Assembly (NCBI GenBank): GCA_944382045.1
Contig: CALWMT010000180.1
Span: 1-5,616, forward strand
Reading direction: 5' to 3'
Source: an uncultured Enterocloster sp.
Lineage (GTDB): Bacteria; Bacillota; Clostridia; Lachnospirales; Lachnospiraceae
Length of the DNA stretch: 5,616 nt
The translations under genes and the position numbers were made by a program. This document shows, piece by piece, positions 1 to 5,392 of this stretch (positions are counted from its first letter, which is position 1; each line of letters begins with the position of its first letter). The notes beneath the pieces were generated by a model. The model was not told where the DNA came from. It was given only the letters and a program-made list of their open reading frames with translations, and made no database searches.

Positions 1-541
1 TGGCGGAGGCGATGGTGGGCCCTCCCCAGGGAAGCATGTTCCAGATGCCGATGGGAGCCACAATCACGATTGCCAGGAAGCTGAGCTTCAGATTCATCTG
101 CCGGTACAGGCTGATGAAAGCAGAAATACAGATAATAATGGTCGTTGTGGTATCGCCGTTGAAGGCCACCACGCTGGCCACCATGGCGGTGGAGAGAATG
201 ACCTTTAAGGGATCTCCCTTGGCCTTCTTGATGAAGAACTCCGCCACCGGGTCGAAAAGCCCGACCCCCAGCATGATGTCAAAGTAGAGGATGGAGAACA
301 GGATGGTCATGGCCGGGGAGATGACACCCCAGGATACCTTTCCCGTATCCGGATCTGCGGAGAAATAGATTCCCTTCTCAATCCAGGCAAACAGATCCAT
401 AATCCCGTGATTCGTCGCGGCAATGGCGATTAGCCCGAACACCAGGGGCACCAGGGTGAGCGACGCGAAGACGGACAGCTTTTTAGCTGACAGCAGAACA
501 ATGAACAGGACGATCATTGCCAAGGCAAGTACAGTTAACAT
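1..541 (-). CDS. CitMHS-family citrate/divalent-metal:H+ symporter, N-terminal part (cut by window edge)
   Basis: This is a cytoplasmic-membrane transporter, expected to import citrate (or a similar tricarboxylate) complexed with Mg2+ or Ca2+ together with protons. The 180 visible residues hold hydrophobic segments at about 1-18, 24-42, 73-95, 115-140 and 153-170. The order of motifs is typical of CitMHS: a 'YFDIMLGVGLFDPV' stretch (86-99), a 'KGDPLKV' loop (108-114), the polar intramembrane 'NGDTTTT' (128-134), and 'NMLPWGGPT' (168-176). Family members are about 430 residues long, so more than half lies beyond position 1. The ATG at 539-541 has a good RBS, TAGGAGG (548-554), 6 nt upstream. 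From memory, the polar motif is usually DGDG-like in the family; here the first residue is Asn. The substrate cannot be fixed from sequence. The araC-type gene upstream in the same orientation may regulate it, which is inference only. The family call is confident; citrate specificity is moderate. Confidence 0.88.
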   Translation of the reverse strand, partial: MLTVLALAMIVLFIVLLSAKKLSVFASLTLVPLVFGLIAIAATNHGIMDLFAWIEKGIYFSADPDTGKVSWGVISPAMTILFSILYFDIMLGVGLFDPVAEFFIKKAKGDPLKVILSTAMVASVVAFNGDTTTTIIICISAFISLYRQMNLKLSFLAIVIVAPIGIWNMLPWGGPTIASA

Positions 542-547
542 TTTGGG

Positions 548-554
548 CCTCCTA
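548..554 (-). promoter_or_regulatory. Ribosome binding site of the CitMHS gene
   Basis: TAGGAGG on the minus strand, 6 nt before the ATG at 541. It fixes that start codon and leaves no need for an upstream alternative. Confidence 0.85.
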
Positions 555-633
555 TATCTTTTTGCTGAAATAGATTTTGGAGAGGAATCTGAAGTTGTGT
601 ATTATTTATGCAGCTCTCCCTTCGTGTGACCTG

Positions 634-642
634 ATAATAGCA
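634..642 (-). promoter_or_regulatory. Candidate extended -10 promoter for the CitMHS gene
   Basis: The minus strand reads TGC-TATTAT (TGn extended -10 plus a 5/6 match to TATAAT), about 93 nt before the start codon. I see no good -35 at 16-18 nt; TTGTCT lies at a 14-nt spacing, which is too short. An extended -10 can work with a weak -35, so this is a possible but weakly supported promoter. It lies downstream of the terminator of the preceding gene, where a separate promoter for the transporter would be expected. Confidence 0.28.
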
Positions 643-754
643 TAATCGACCAAAGACAAACTATCCGTTTCTTTACGATTTGTGACGTGTGCGCATGCAA
701 AAATGAGAGGGCGCAGGAACCGGAAGGCAGAATATTTTCTAAAAAATCTCCCCC

Positions 755-772
755 GCAATTTCGCGAAAATGC
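755..772. repeat. Near-perfect palindrome, possible operator
   Basis: The sequence GCAATTTCGCGAAAATGC is symmetric at 16 of 18 positions, around a perfect 10-bp core TTTCGCGAAA at 759-768. It lies about 115 nt upstream of the candidate transporter promoter and about 50 nt past the preceding terminator. It has no U-tract, so it is not a terminator. It could bind a dimeric regulator upstream of the transporter. The binder is unknown. Confidence 0.35.
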
Positions 773-823
773 TGAAATACAAGGAGGTGCCGTCCGCAGA
801 CGCTGCGGTCTGCCGAAAAAGAT

Positions 824-877
824 AAAACCGGCAATCTGCAAAATTTCCCCTGGGTGATTTTGCAGATTGCCGGTTTT
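824..877 (-). terminator. Rho-independent terminator after the AraC-family gene
   Basis: A perfect 21-bp stem (824-844 pairing with 857-877) encloses a 12-nt loop (845-856). The G+C-rich base CCGGC/GCCGG is flanked by A/T runs. Read on the minus strand, the stem is followed by TTTTATCTTTTT-like sequence, and it lies 17 nt past the AraC-family stop codon. Read on the plus strand it also ends in six T's (874-879), so it can stop transcription from either side. It separates the mrp-relQ-araC unit from the transporter gene. Confidence 0.9.
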
Positions 878-893
878 TTGCCGGACGGATATG

Positions 894-1970
894 TTAAAAT
901 TTTTCTTTTGTATCGGCCGCCGCCTTCGTCAATTCTGCGGCAAGCCGCTCCATGAGCCGGGCCTGACTGTCGAGAGCGATTTTCATTTCGTGTATCTGCT
1001 CTTGAAGCGCCTGGTGCCCATCCGCGCTGTAATGCACGTATTTCTGGTATTCATGCAGTTTTTCCGAGACAAGGGGATCGCCTGCCTCCAAAAATTTTTG
1101 CTTAAAAAATAGATCGTTCCCTCGGTTTTCCGTGTTTAAGAGCTTTCGGTATTCCGTGGGGGATTTCTTGAAATTTTCCTTAAAATTGCTGTTGAAGGAT
1201 TTCAGGTCGGAAAACCCGTGATCCAGAGCAATTTCCAGGATTGTTTTATCCGATTGGCTTAAAGCCCGGGTAGCCTCCCTCAGACGGATACGGGTAAGAT
1301 AGTCATAAAAATTAATGCCCACATAGTTCTTAAAGAGCTGGGACACATAGCCCGCATTGTACCCGCTCTCGCGGGCCAGAATATCAAGGGAAAGCTTTTT
1401 GTGGTAGTTTTTATTGATGTATTTAATCATATGGCTGACAGAGGCCATCTGCTTTTGGCTGGCTTTAAAGGCAGCGGACTGGAGGCGGACCGGCGGAAAT
1501 TCTGATACCATCGTGTAGAGCAGGTCGTGAAGGGCCAGCTCAAAGAGAAGGCGGCCCTCCGGAGCGCCGTCCTCCGCCCTTATCATCATCTGGGCCAAAT
1601 CCCGGCGCAGCCTTCCGAATGCCGCTTGTTTTTGGGGGCCGTCCTCTTTCGAACAGATGCGAAAGGACAGGTGCTCTGCATCCTCATAATAGTCCTTCAG
1701 AAAGCAGGGATCTAAGTGCAGAATCATAGCCACTGTGTCGGCGCCCTCCGCCAGGGTGGTATGCCCCTGGTTGGAATTAATCAGGATGATGTCATCCTCC
1801 TTTAAAAGCCACCGGTTTCCCCCAGCACAAACCTCCACCCTGCCGTGCAGCACGGTCAAAAGCTCCAAATCCCGATGCCAGTTATAGTGATAGGTTCCAA
1901 TCCGGTAAATGTACTGCTCCAATGCAATGCTGGCGCTGCTTTTTTTGTAAGAATAGCAGTACTCCTTCAT
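894..1970 (-). CDS. AraC-family transcriptional regulator with extra C-terminal helical tail
   Basis: This is a cytoplasmic DNA-binding regulator, expected to respond to a small molecule. Numbered from the ATG at 1970 (358 aa), residues about 25-85 form an N-terminal cupin sensor domain with the usual 'HRDLELLTVLHGRVEV' strands. Residues about 178-278 carry the two helix-turn-helix motifs of the AraC/XylS domain: 'LSLDILARESGYNAGYVSQL' and the family signature around 'IALDHGFSDLKSFNSNFK' ending 'SPTEYRKLL'. About 75 further residues (about 283-358) are rich in Lys, Glu, Gln and Ala and look helical or coiled-coil; most family members end soon after the signature. An in-frame ATG at 2000 exists, but it has no RBS. 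The ATG at 1970 is preceded by AAGGAGAGG (1977-1985) and is preferred. The gene starts 72 nt after the relQ stop with no terminator between, so it is probably co-transcribed. The target is unknown; the downstream transporter is a candidate. Confidence 0.9.
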   Translation of the reverse strand: MKEYCYSYKKSSASIALEQYIYRIGTYHYNWHRDLELLTVLHGRVEVCAGGNRWLLKEDDIILINSNQGHTTLAEGADTVAMILHLDPCFLKDYYEDAEHLSFRICSKEDGPQKQAAFGRLRRDLAQMMIRAEDGAPEGRLLFELALHDLLYTMVSEFPPVRLQSAAFKASQKQMASVSHMIKYINKNYHKKLSLDILARESGYNAGYVSQLFKNYVGINFYDYLTRIRLREATRALSQSDKTILEIALDHGFSDLKSFNSNFKENFKKSPTEYRKLLNTENRGNDLFFKQKFLEAGDPLVSEKLHEYQKYVHYSADGHQALQEQIHEMKIALDSQARLMERLAAELTKAAADTKEKF

Positions 1971-2042
1971 GGCATGCCTCTCCTTTCCCGCTCTCTCCAT
2001 GCTATCGGCGCCTGTCTGGCGTTCATTTTGCAGTGAGCCGTT

Positions 2043-2756
2043 CTAATCCCGGCTCACCTTCACGCCCTGCGCTTCTATCCTCTTGCGGATACGCAGCATC
2101 TTCTCGTCCGTATCCGCAATCACATCCGCGCATTCCTTCAGCTCACAGCTGATAGCCCCGTCATCGTCGATGACTGCCTTTTTATATTTGAGCTGGTGGT
2201 CCAGACTGGCCCAAAAGTCCATGGCAATGGTGCGGATCTGCACCTCCACCCGCATGGCCTTCTTGCTGTCGGAAAAAAATACCGGCACCTCAATGATCAT
2301 GTGATAGCTCCTATAGCCATTGGGCTTGGGATTCTTGATGTAGTCCTTGATAGCAATGACATTTACATCATCCTGCCGGACCAGCATCTCCGCCACCTCA
2401 TAGATATCATCCAGAAAGGAGCAGATGATCCGCACTCCCGCCACATCATCCAAATTTTTCGTCATGGAATCCAGGGAAACCTCCAGTCCCCTCCGGCGGA
2501 GCTTTTCCACAATGCTGAGCGGCTTCTTTACCCGCGACTTAATCATCTCTATGGGATTTCTCTGATTTTTCACCGACAGCTCATCATTTAGTACCTCAAG
2601 CTTCGTCCTTACCTCCCGTATGGCGCAGGTATACATCATCATAACCCGCTGAAATTCCTTTGCCTGATGAATCCAAATATCAGGGACAGGAACAATATCC
2701 GGAACATTGACAATGGACTGATGAAGCTCACTGTTGGGGCTCATGTTGATATCCAT
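2043..2756 (-). CDS. relQ: RelQ-type small alarmone synthetase ((p)ppGpp synthetase)
   Basis: The protein transfers pyrophosphate from ATP to GDP or GTP to make ppGpp or pppGpp, the stringent-response alarmones, in the cytoplasm. It has 237 residues and a single RelA/SpoT synthetase domain, without the HD hydrolase, TGS or ACT domains of long Rel enzymes, which fits the RelQ (B. subtilis YjbM/SAS1) class. Visible motifs: basic 'KSRVKKPLSIVEKL' (73-86) for ATP; 'DDVAGVRIICSF' (103-114) with the metal-binding Asp; 'KDYIKNPKPNGYRSYH' (137-152) with the Tyr that stacks on the guanine base; and 'VEVQIRT' (170-176) with the catalytic Glu171. It is slightly longer than the roughly 210-residue relatives because of about 25 extra N-terminal residues. 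The start at 2756 follows GGAGGTG (2767-2773) at a somewhat long 10-nt spacing; Met5 is a possible alternative start. It follows mrp by 53 nt without a terminator and precedes the araC-type gene, which suggests one operon. Confidence 0.93.
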   Translation of the reverse strand: MDINMSPNSELHQSIVNVPDIVPVPDIWIHQAKEFQRVMMMYTCAIREVRTKLEVLNDELSVKNQRNPIEMIKSRVKKPLSIVEKLRRRGLEVSLDSMTKNLDDVAGVRIICSFLDDIYEVAEMLVRQDDVNVIAIKDYIKNPKPNGYRSYHMIIEVPVFFSDSKKAMRVEVQIRTIAMDFWASLDHQLKYKKAVIDDDGAISCELKECADVIADTDEKMLRIRKRIEAQGVKVSRD

Positions 2757-2809
2757 CGATCGCTGTCACCTCCGCTTTCTTTTCGAGCTGCCCGGGTGCG
2801 GTCTGCTGC

Positions 2810-3646
2810 TTAGAGGTCCTCCACTGCCTTCACAGCGCCCTCAAACCATGGCATCTCCATATACTCTACCCGGCCGCCGTCCACATTCTGAGCAATGGAG
2901 GGCTGAATCGGGATCTTTGCCAGCACGGGAATATTCTGTGCGGCCGCCTCCTCATCAATGTGGCTTTCACCAAAAACAGCAATGTGCTTCCCGCAGTCAG
3001 GGCATTCCAGATAGCTCATGTTCTCCACAACACCCAGGATGGGGATATCCATCTTCTTTGCCATGTTTACCGCCTTGGTGACAATCATGCTAACCAGCTC
3101 CTGCGGCGAGGTGACAATGATGATCCCGTCTACGGGAAGAGACTGAAATACCGTCAGCGGCACATCACCCGTGCCCGGAGGCATATCGACAAACATATAG
3201 TCAATATCCTGCCACAGAGTTTCCGACCAGAACTGCTTTACAGCTCCGGCAATCACCGGTCCCCTCCAGATAATGGGATCGGTCTCATTTTCCAAAAGCA
3301 GGTTGGCTGACATGATCTCCACGCCCTCCAGGGACTTCACCGGAATCATCAGCTTTCCGTCCGGCGTGGTTCCGATCATCTCGTGGGCAGCACCAAAGGC
3401 CATGGGAATCGAGGGGCCGGTAATATCCGCATCCAGGATGGCCGTCCGCTTTCCCTTCCGGTTCATGCTCACGGCAAGCATGGAGGTTACCAATGACTTA
3501 CCTACGCCGCCCTTTCCGCTCACTACACCGATGACCTTTTTTACAGAGCTCTCCGGTGCCAGTGCCTCCCTGAAATCGTTTTTATCCATCTTGCGGCTGC
3601 TGCACTCCTGGCCGCAGGAGCCGCAGTCATGATTACATTCACTCAT
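2810..3646 (-). CDS. mrp: Mrp/NBP35 (ApbC)-family Fe-S cluster carrier P-loop ATPase
   Basis: This is a cytoplasmic ATPase thought to carry and deliver [4Fe-4S] clusters to apo-proteins. Its 278 residues contain the deviant Walker A 'GKGGVGKS' (44-51) with the signature Lys; the switch I region 'DADITGPSIP' (72-81), typical of the Mrp branch; switch II/Walker B 'DMPPGTGD' (154-161); and the paired cysteines 'CPDC' (215-218) that hold a cluster between two subunits. The N-terminal MIP18/DUF59 domain of E. coli Mrp is absent. In its place is a short Cys cluster, C4, C8, C11 and C15, resembling the N-terminal Fe-S motif of NBP35-type proteins. The ATG at 3646 follows AAGGAG (3656-3661) at 9 nt. 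It is the first gene after the strong promoter at 3689-3717, and relQ follows 53 nt past its stop. The family is very confident; the client protein is unknown. Confidence 0.93.
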   Translation of the reverse strand: MSECNHDCGSCGQECSSRKMDKNDFREALAPESSVKKVIGVVSGKGGVGKSLVTSMLAVSMNRKGKRTAILDADITGPSIPMAFGAAHEMIGTTPDGKLMIPVKSLEGVEIMSANLLLENETDPIIWRGPVIAGAVKQFWSETLWQDIDYMFVDMPPGTGDVPLTVFQSLPVDGIIIVTSPQELVSMIVTKAVNMAKKMDIPILGVVENMSYLECPDCGKHIAVFGESHIDEEAAAQNIPVLAKIPIQPSIAQNVDGGRVEYMEMPWFEGAVKAVEDL

Positions 3647-3664
3647 TACAGCTTTCTCCTTCCG

Positions 3665-3684
3665 GTTACATATTATCTTGTAAC
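3665..3684. promoter_or_regulatory. Perfect dyad GTTACA-N8-TGTAAC over the mrp transcription start
   Basis: The two arms are exact inverse complements (3665-3670 and 3679-3684), separated by A/T-rich TATTATCT. The dyad begins 4 nt downstream of the mrp -10 box and covers the predicted start site near 3682, a classic position for a repressor operator. It could also form a weak hairpin in the mRNA leader, though the stem is only 6 bp and A/U-rich. The cognate regulator is not identifiable from the sequence. Confidence 0.45.
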
Positions 3685-3688
3685 AGTA

Positions 3689-3717
3689 ATTATACGTCTA
3701 TTTAAGTAAAATGTCCA
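3689..3717 (-). promoter_or_regulatory. Sigma-A promoter of the mrp-relQ-araC unit
   Basis: Minus-strand -35 TGGACA (3712-3717, 5/6 of TTGACA) and -10 TATAAT (3689-3694, perfect), with the ideal 17-nt spacer. The predicted start near 3682 gives a leader of about 36 nt to the mrp ATG. This is one of the best promoter matches in the window. Confidence 0.8.
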
Positions 3718-3756
3718 TTCCCTGGCGTGAAACTTTCTAACGATTCAAACGCCGTC

Positions 3757-3785
3757 TTTCCTTTTTTTCCATGTTTTGCTATAAT
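3757..3785 (+). promoter_or_regulatory. Promoter of the PfkB-family kinase gene
   Basis: The plus-strand extended -10 is TGC-TATAAT (3777-3785). A weak -35, TTTCCT (3757-3762, 3/6), lies at 17 nt inside a T-rich stretch. The predicted start near 3792 gives a leader of about 30 nt. It points away from the mrp promoter, so the 176-nt gap holds two divergent promoters. A weak GGCGT/ACGCC inverted pair (3724-3728 and 3749-3753) lies just upstream of this promoter. Confidence 0.65.
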
Positions 3786-3822
3786 AGAGGCGACCAGCAA
3801 AAAAGAAAGGTGAGGTAATGAT

Positions 3823-4911
3823 ATGGAACATTTTAATCCATTGCTGCACGAAAGCCCAGACGGAAAGCGTTTTTTTACCATCGGTGAAATCATGCTGCGC
3901 CTGACTCCGCCCAACTATGAGAAGATTCGTATGACCAGCAGCTTTGAAGCCAGCTACGGCGGAAGTGAGGCTAACATTGCTCTGGCTCTGGCAAATCTGG
4001 GCATCGACAGCACATTTTTCAGCGTTGTCCCAAACAACAGCCTGGGAAAAAGCGCCATCCGCATGCTGCGCAGCAATGATGTGCACTGCACGCCTATGAT
4101 TCTCAGCACACCAGAGGAGACACCCACCCACCGGCTGGGCACCTACTACCTGGAAACAGGCTACGGCATCCGCGCCAGCAAGGTGATCTATGACCGGAAG
4201 CACAGTGCCTTTACGGAGTACGACTACGGCAAGCTTGACCTGCACGAGCTTTTAAAGGAATTTGACTGGCTGCATTTGAGCGGCATCACCCCGGCTCTGG
4301 GATACAACTGCCGCAAGCTGGTCCTGGACAGCTTAAAGGCTGCAAAGGAGCTGGGCCTGACTGTCAGCTTTGATGGGAATTTCCGCAGCGCCCTGTGGAG
4401 CTGGGAGGCCGCCCGGGATTTCTGTACGGAATGCCTGCCTTATGTGGATGTGCTCCTGGGAATTGAGCCCTACCATCTCTGGAGAGATGAAGAGGATCAC
4501 AGCCAGGGAGACTATAAGGACGGTGTGCCCCTGCAGCCCTCCTACGAACAGCAGGATATGATTTTCCAGGCCTTTGTGGAGCGGTATCCCAACATCAAGT
4601 GCATTGCCCGCCATGTGCGCTACGCCCACAGCGGCAGCGAGAACAGTCTGAAGGCCTTCATGTGGTTCGAGGGACATACCTTTGAAAGCCGCCTGTTCAC
4701 CTTCAACATCCTGGACCGGGTCGGCGGAGGAGATGCCTTTGCAAGCGGCCTTATCTACGCCATGATGCACGACTATAAGCCCATGGATATGATCAATTTT
4801 GCGGTGGCCAGCAGTGCGATCAAGCACACCATCCACGGCGATGCCAACATCACGGATGATGCCCAGAGCATCCGCAACCTGATGAATATGAGCTACGATA
4901 TCAAGCGGTAA
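3823..4911 (+). CDS. kdgK: PfkB/ribokinase-family sugar kinase, probable 2-keto-3-deoxygluconate kinase
   Basis: This is a cytoplasmic ATP-dependent kinase, probably phosphorylating 2-keto-3-deoxygluconate to KDPG in hexuronate or pectin-derived sugar-acid breakdown. Its 362 residues show the N-terminal strand 'FFTIGEIMLRLTPP' (17-30) characteristic of KdgK-like members; the PfkB signature 1 region 'YGGSEANIALALANLG' (45-60) that contacts the sugar; 'HLSGITPAL' (151-159); 'FDGNFRSALW' (183-192); and the PfkB signature 2 'DRVGGGDAFASG' (298-309), with the anion hole and catalytic base Asp304. The usual GAGD is GGGD here, a variant I recall from KdgK relatives. The ATG at 3823 is preceded by AGGTGAGG at 7 nt; an out-of-frame ATG at 3818 is ignored. 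It is monocistronic, with its own promoter and terminator. No KDPG aldolase or uronate isomerase gene is adjacent, so the substrate is inferred from family motifs; fructose or another keto-sugar is the main alternative. Confidence 0.83.
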   Translation: MEHFNPLLHESPDGKRFFTIGEIMLRLTPPNYEKIRMTSSFEASYGGSEANIALALANLGIDSTFFSVVPNNSLGKSAIRMLRSNDVHCTPMILSTPEETPTHRLGTYYLETGYGIRASKVIYDRKHSAFTEYDYGKLDLHELLKEFDWLHLSGITPALGYNCRKLVLDSLKAAKELGLTVSFDGNFRSALWSWEAARDFCTECLPYVDVLLGIEPYHLWRDEEDHSQGDYKDGVPLQPSYEQQDMIFQAFVERYPNIKCIARHVRYAHSGSENSLKAFMWFEGHTFESRLFTFNILDRVGGGDAFASGLIYAMMHDYKPMDMINFAVASSAIKHTIHGDANITDDAQSIRNLMNMSYDIKR

Positions 4912-4923
4912 GCCTTTCGGGGC

Positions 4924-4941
4924 GTGCGCCGCCAGGCGCAC
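4924..4941 (+). other. Small G+C-rich hairpin after the kinase gene
   Basis: A perfect 7-bp stem, GTGCGCC (4924-4930) and GGCGCAC (4935-4941), with a GCCA tetraloop, 12 nt past the stop codon. It lacks a T-run. It sits just before the main terminator and could slow polymerase or protect the mRNA 3' end. Confidence 0.5.
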
Positions 4942-4947
4942 CACCGC

Positions 4948-4992
4948 AAAAGGGTCCCGGAGCACAAGCAGGATAAGCTCCGGGACCCTTTT
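4948..4992. terminator. Bidirectional terminator shared by the kinase and HPr-like genes
   Basis: A perfect 16-bp stem (4948-4963 with 4977-4992) has the G+C-rich core GGGTCCCGGAGC and a 13-nt loop. The arms end in AAAA and TTTT, so each strand's transcript ends in a U-run. It lies 36 nt past the kinase stop and 19 nt past the HPr-like stop on the opposite strand, and serves both convergent genes. Confidence 0.93.
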
Positions 4993-5011
4993 ATATTTAT
5001 TTCACACTGTC

Positions 5012-5242
5012 TTATGCGGCAAATGGTGCCAGCGCCTCCATCAGCTCCGGACATTCTGCCTCGGTCTGAAGAATCAGCGGCGCCGTCTTCGACCTTGCCA
5101 GCGCCAGCACACCCATAATTGATTTGGCGTTCACCGTGCGGCTTCCGCACTTAATGCTGGCCTCCACATCGTATCGATTCAAGATTCTCACAAATTTTGC
5201 CACCTCGTCGGTCTGGCTGAATTTTATGCTAACACGTCTCAT
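5012..5242 (-). CDS. HPr-like protein without the active-site histidine (Crh-like)
   Basis: This 76-residue cytoplasmic protein has the HPr fold signature. The region 'TVNAKSIMGVLALA' (36-49) matches the classic HPr segment around the regulatory serine, here Ser41 (Ser46 in B. subtilis HPr). The final helix 'CPELMEALAPF' also fits. The 'GIHARPA' segment that carries the phosphoryl-accepting His15 is absent: the equivalent stretch reads 'FSQTDEVAKF' (8-17), and the whole protein contains no histidine. It therefore cannot relay phosphate from enzyme I to PTS permeases by the usual route. By analogy with Bacillus Crh (Gln at position 15) it might act through Ser41 phosphorylation by HPr kinase and through CcpA; this is inference. 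The ATG at 5242 has AAAGGAAG (5249-5256) at 6 nt, and no other in-frame start exists back to an upstream stop. No PTS enzyme I gene is adjacent. Confidence 0.85.
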   Translation of the reverse strand: MRRVSIKFSQTDEVAKFVRILNRYDVEASIKCGSRTVNAKSIMGVLALARSKTAPLILQTEAECPELMEALAPFAA

Positions 5243-5289
5243 TCTGCACTTCCTTTCATCAATATAAGCGAACTCAAAAAGTGTTTCAT
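5239..5289 (-). CDS. Candidate 16-codon leader ORF overlapping the HPr-like start
   Basis: Reads MKHFLSSLILMKGSAE. Its TGA (5239-5241) overlaps the HPr-like ATG (5240-5242) in an ATGA arrangement typical of translational coupling. Its own ATG (5287-5289) overlaps the stop of a second micro-ORF upstream. It has no strong RBS of its own; translation would depend on reinitiation. The HPr-like gene has its own RBS inside this ORF, so the overlap could be coincidental. Confidence 0.25.
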   Translation of the reverse strand: MKHFLSSLILMKGSAE

Positions 5290-5309
5290 GTCTGCGTTTT
5301 CTTTTTCAT
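5286..5309 (-). CDS. Candidate 7-codon leader ORF
   Basis: Reads MKKKTQT. It is preceded by the strong RBS AGGAGG (5313-5318), but with only a 3-nt gap, shorter than normal. Its TGA (5286-5288) overlaps the ATG of the next micro-ORF. The strong Shine-Dalgarno, more than 70 nt from the HPr-like start and with no other gene to serve, is the main reason for listing it. Confidence 0.25.
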   Translation of the reverse strand: MKKKTQT

Positions 5310-5329
5310 CAACCTCCTATTCCGCGTCC

Positions 5330-5392
5330 AGGATAGCATAAAATCTGTGAGGAATCTATGTGTTTTTTTTTAAAATTATGTAAAATTTTTTC
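5330..5392 (-). promoter_or_regulatory. Candidate promoter with A-tract UP element for the HPr-like gene
   Basis: The minus-strand extended -10 is TGC-TATCCT (5330-5338), with a weak -35 TAGATT (5353-5358) at 17 nt. The A/T-rich tract at 5361-5392, with runs of A and T, lies where an UP element would sit. An alternative -10, CATAAT (5375-5380), is 5/6 but has only a poor -35 (TGGATT at 16 nt). The exact start is uncertain. Confidence 0.33.

Larger units (their letters stand above)
555..823. other. Intergenic region between the AraC-family gene and the CitMHS gene
   Basis: No credible gene is present. Besides the candidate promoter, it holds a near-perfect palindrome at 755-772 (GCAATTTCGCGAAAATGC, with one mismatched pair flanking the TTTCGCGAAA core) and a small hairpin at 794-808 (CCGCAG-ACG-CTGCGG). 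An overlapping alternative fold is GCAGAC/GTCTGC at 796-813. On the plus strand a perfect AAGGAGGTG (781-789) is not followed by any nearby start codon. The minus-strand open frame across 602-841 has no family resemblance and begins inside the terminator hairpin, so I do not call it a gene. Confidence 0.5.

Noticed and set aside
781..789. Perfect plus-strand Shine-Dalgarno AAGGAGGTG
   Set aside because: No ATG, GTG or TTG follows at a usable distance and no coding frame follows. On the minus-strand transcript it reads as an anti-SD-like CACCTCCTT, but it is too far from the transporter RBS to argue for sequestration.
602..841. 79-residue minus-strand open frame in the gap before the transporter gene
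   Set aside because: Its start lies within the terminator hairpin, it has no RBS and shows no protein-like motif. It is intergenic sequence.
1971..2000. Upstream ATG for the AraC-family gene at 1998-2000
   Set aside because: No ribosome binding site precedes it, while the ATG at 1970 has AAGGAGAGG at proper distance. The first 10 codons themselves include that RBS.
3745..4245. Long minus-strand open frame opposite the kinase gene
   Set aside because: It is antisense to a confidently identified kinase and has low-complexity Ala/Val composition, no RBS-supported start and no family match. It reflects the codon bias of the opposite strand.
4333..4965. 210-residue minus-strand open frame opposite the kinase C-terminal half
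   Set aside because: It starts inside the bidirectional terminator and runs antisense to the conserved PfkB motifs. No recognisable domain.
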